Part shown: positions 5,279 through 5,640 of the stretch, one piece after another
Layout of the letters: each line of letters begins with the position of its first letter
Position numbering within the stretch: the stretch's first letter is position 1
Origin: Saprospiraceae bacterium
GTDB taxonomy: Bacteria; Bacteroidota; Bacteroidia; Chitinophagales; Saprospiraceae
Direction: 5' to 3'
DNA length: 5,640 bases
Assembly: GCA_017995875.1 (NCBI GenBank)
Contig: JAGOIB010000029.1
Location: forward strand, 15,227 to 20,866
Position numbers and translations under genes: made by a program
Notes under the pieces: generated by a model
Database searches by the model: none
Told to the model about the DNA's origin: nothing
The model's input: the letters and a program-made list of their open reading frames with translations, nothing else

Positions 5279-5640
5279 CTATGGTTCTACCAGTGTTCCA
5301 TCAGCCAAAGGTGTATTCCATTGATCCCTTGGTACAACTTTGGGTGTTTCAGGATCACCTTCATAGGCTGGAGTCATAATCTGGATATTATTTTCATTGA
5401 ACAGATCGAGAATATGCTCATGAAGTTCAGTATAATACGTATACATGTTGACAGCATCGTTGCAATACGCATTGATTTCATATACAACTGCGAAATCGCC
5501 CAATTCTCTTTTGAGTACATAGGGCGGAGGTGATTTTAGTAAGCCGGTAGTTCTGTCAGCTGCCAGCTTGAGCATAGCATCTACCTGGCGCCAGGGGGTT
5601 TCATAGCCAATCCCAACCGTCGTATGCAGGATTATACCTT
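5279..5640 (-). CDS. MscS-family mechanosensitive channel, C-terminal part (runs off right edge)
   Basis: Only the last 119 residues are in the window, and the frame stays open to the right edge. The sequence begins GIILHTTVGIGYETPWRQV, followed by LLKSPPPYVLKRELGDFAVVYEINAY, then a tyrosine-rich helix (NMYTYYTELHEHILDLFNE) and IMTPAYEGDPETPKVVP. These are hallmarks of the cytoplasmic beta and alpha/beta domains of MscS-like channels, with the transmembrane pore region upstream, outside the window. Such channels sit in the inner membrane and release solutes during hypo-osmotic shock. The internal ATG at 5573-5575 is not the start, because clear family sequence continues upstream of it. The stop is TAG at 5279-5281. 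The subfamily and total length cannot be judged. Confidence 0.9.
   Translation of the reverse strand, partial: GIILHTTVGIGYETPWRQVDAMLKLAADRTTGLLKSPPPYVLKRELGDFAVVYEINAYCNDAVNMYTYYTELHEHILDLFNENNIQIMTPAYEGDPETPKVVPRDQWNTPLADGTLVEP

Overview
The window looks like an ordinary chromosomal stretch from a member of the Bacteroidota, most likely a Chitinophagaceae or Sphingobacteriales-type organism. Three things suggest this. The proteins resemble that phylum's families. No coding start has a clear Shine-Dalgarno sequence. One promoter matches the phylum's own consensus exactly (TTTG, 19-base spacer, TAnnTTTG). Intergenic DNA is AT-rich and the coding DNA is of moderate GC. The taxonomic call is inference from memory, not from a search.

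Layout from left to right: (1) About 330 bases without a substantial gene. They hold a possible terminator, a perfect 12-base palindrome, and a 12-base perfect complement of the 16S rRNA 3' end followed by a 7-codon reading frame. (2) A 274-residue LexA/CI-type repressor (HTH plus S24 peptidase-like domain) on the plus strand with an intact self-cleavage site and Ser-Lys dyad. (3) A gap with two clean inverted repeats and a consensus promoter, driving a 72-residue protein of unknown function. (4) On the minus strand, a complete stand-alone biotin carboxylase subunit of an acyl-CoA carboxylase. (5) A divergent intergenic region of about 220 bases carrying a 7-base repeat in tandem on both strands, forming a 17-base perfect inverted repeat. 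(6) On the plus strand, a complete acetoacetyl-CoA synthetase. (7) Running off the right edge on the minus strand, the C-terminal 119 residues of an MscS-type mechanosensitive channel.

The biotin carboxylase and the acetoacetyl-CoA synthetase share one intergenic region and plausibly one metabolic theme: branched-chain/leucine-type catabolism through acyl-CoA carboxylation, acetoacetate and acetoacetyl-CoA. The biotin-carrier and carboxyltransferase partners are not in the window, so the carboxylase substrate cannot be fixed. The S24 regulator and the small protein are tandem but have separate transcription signals.

I found no strong evidence for a new multi-gene system. The items most worth a second look are the inverted heptamer array between the two metabolic genes, the unusually strong anti-Shine-Dalgarno complement upstream of the regulator, and the palindromes flanking the regulator that share an 8-base half-site.
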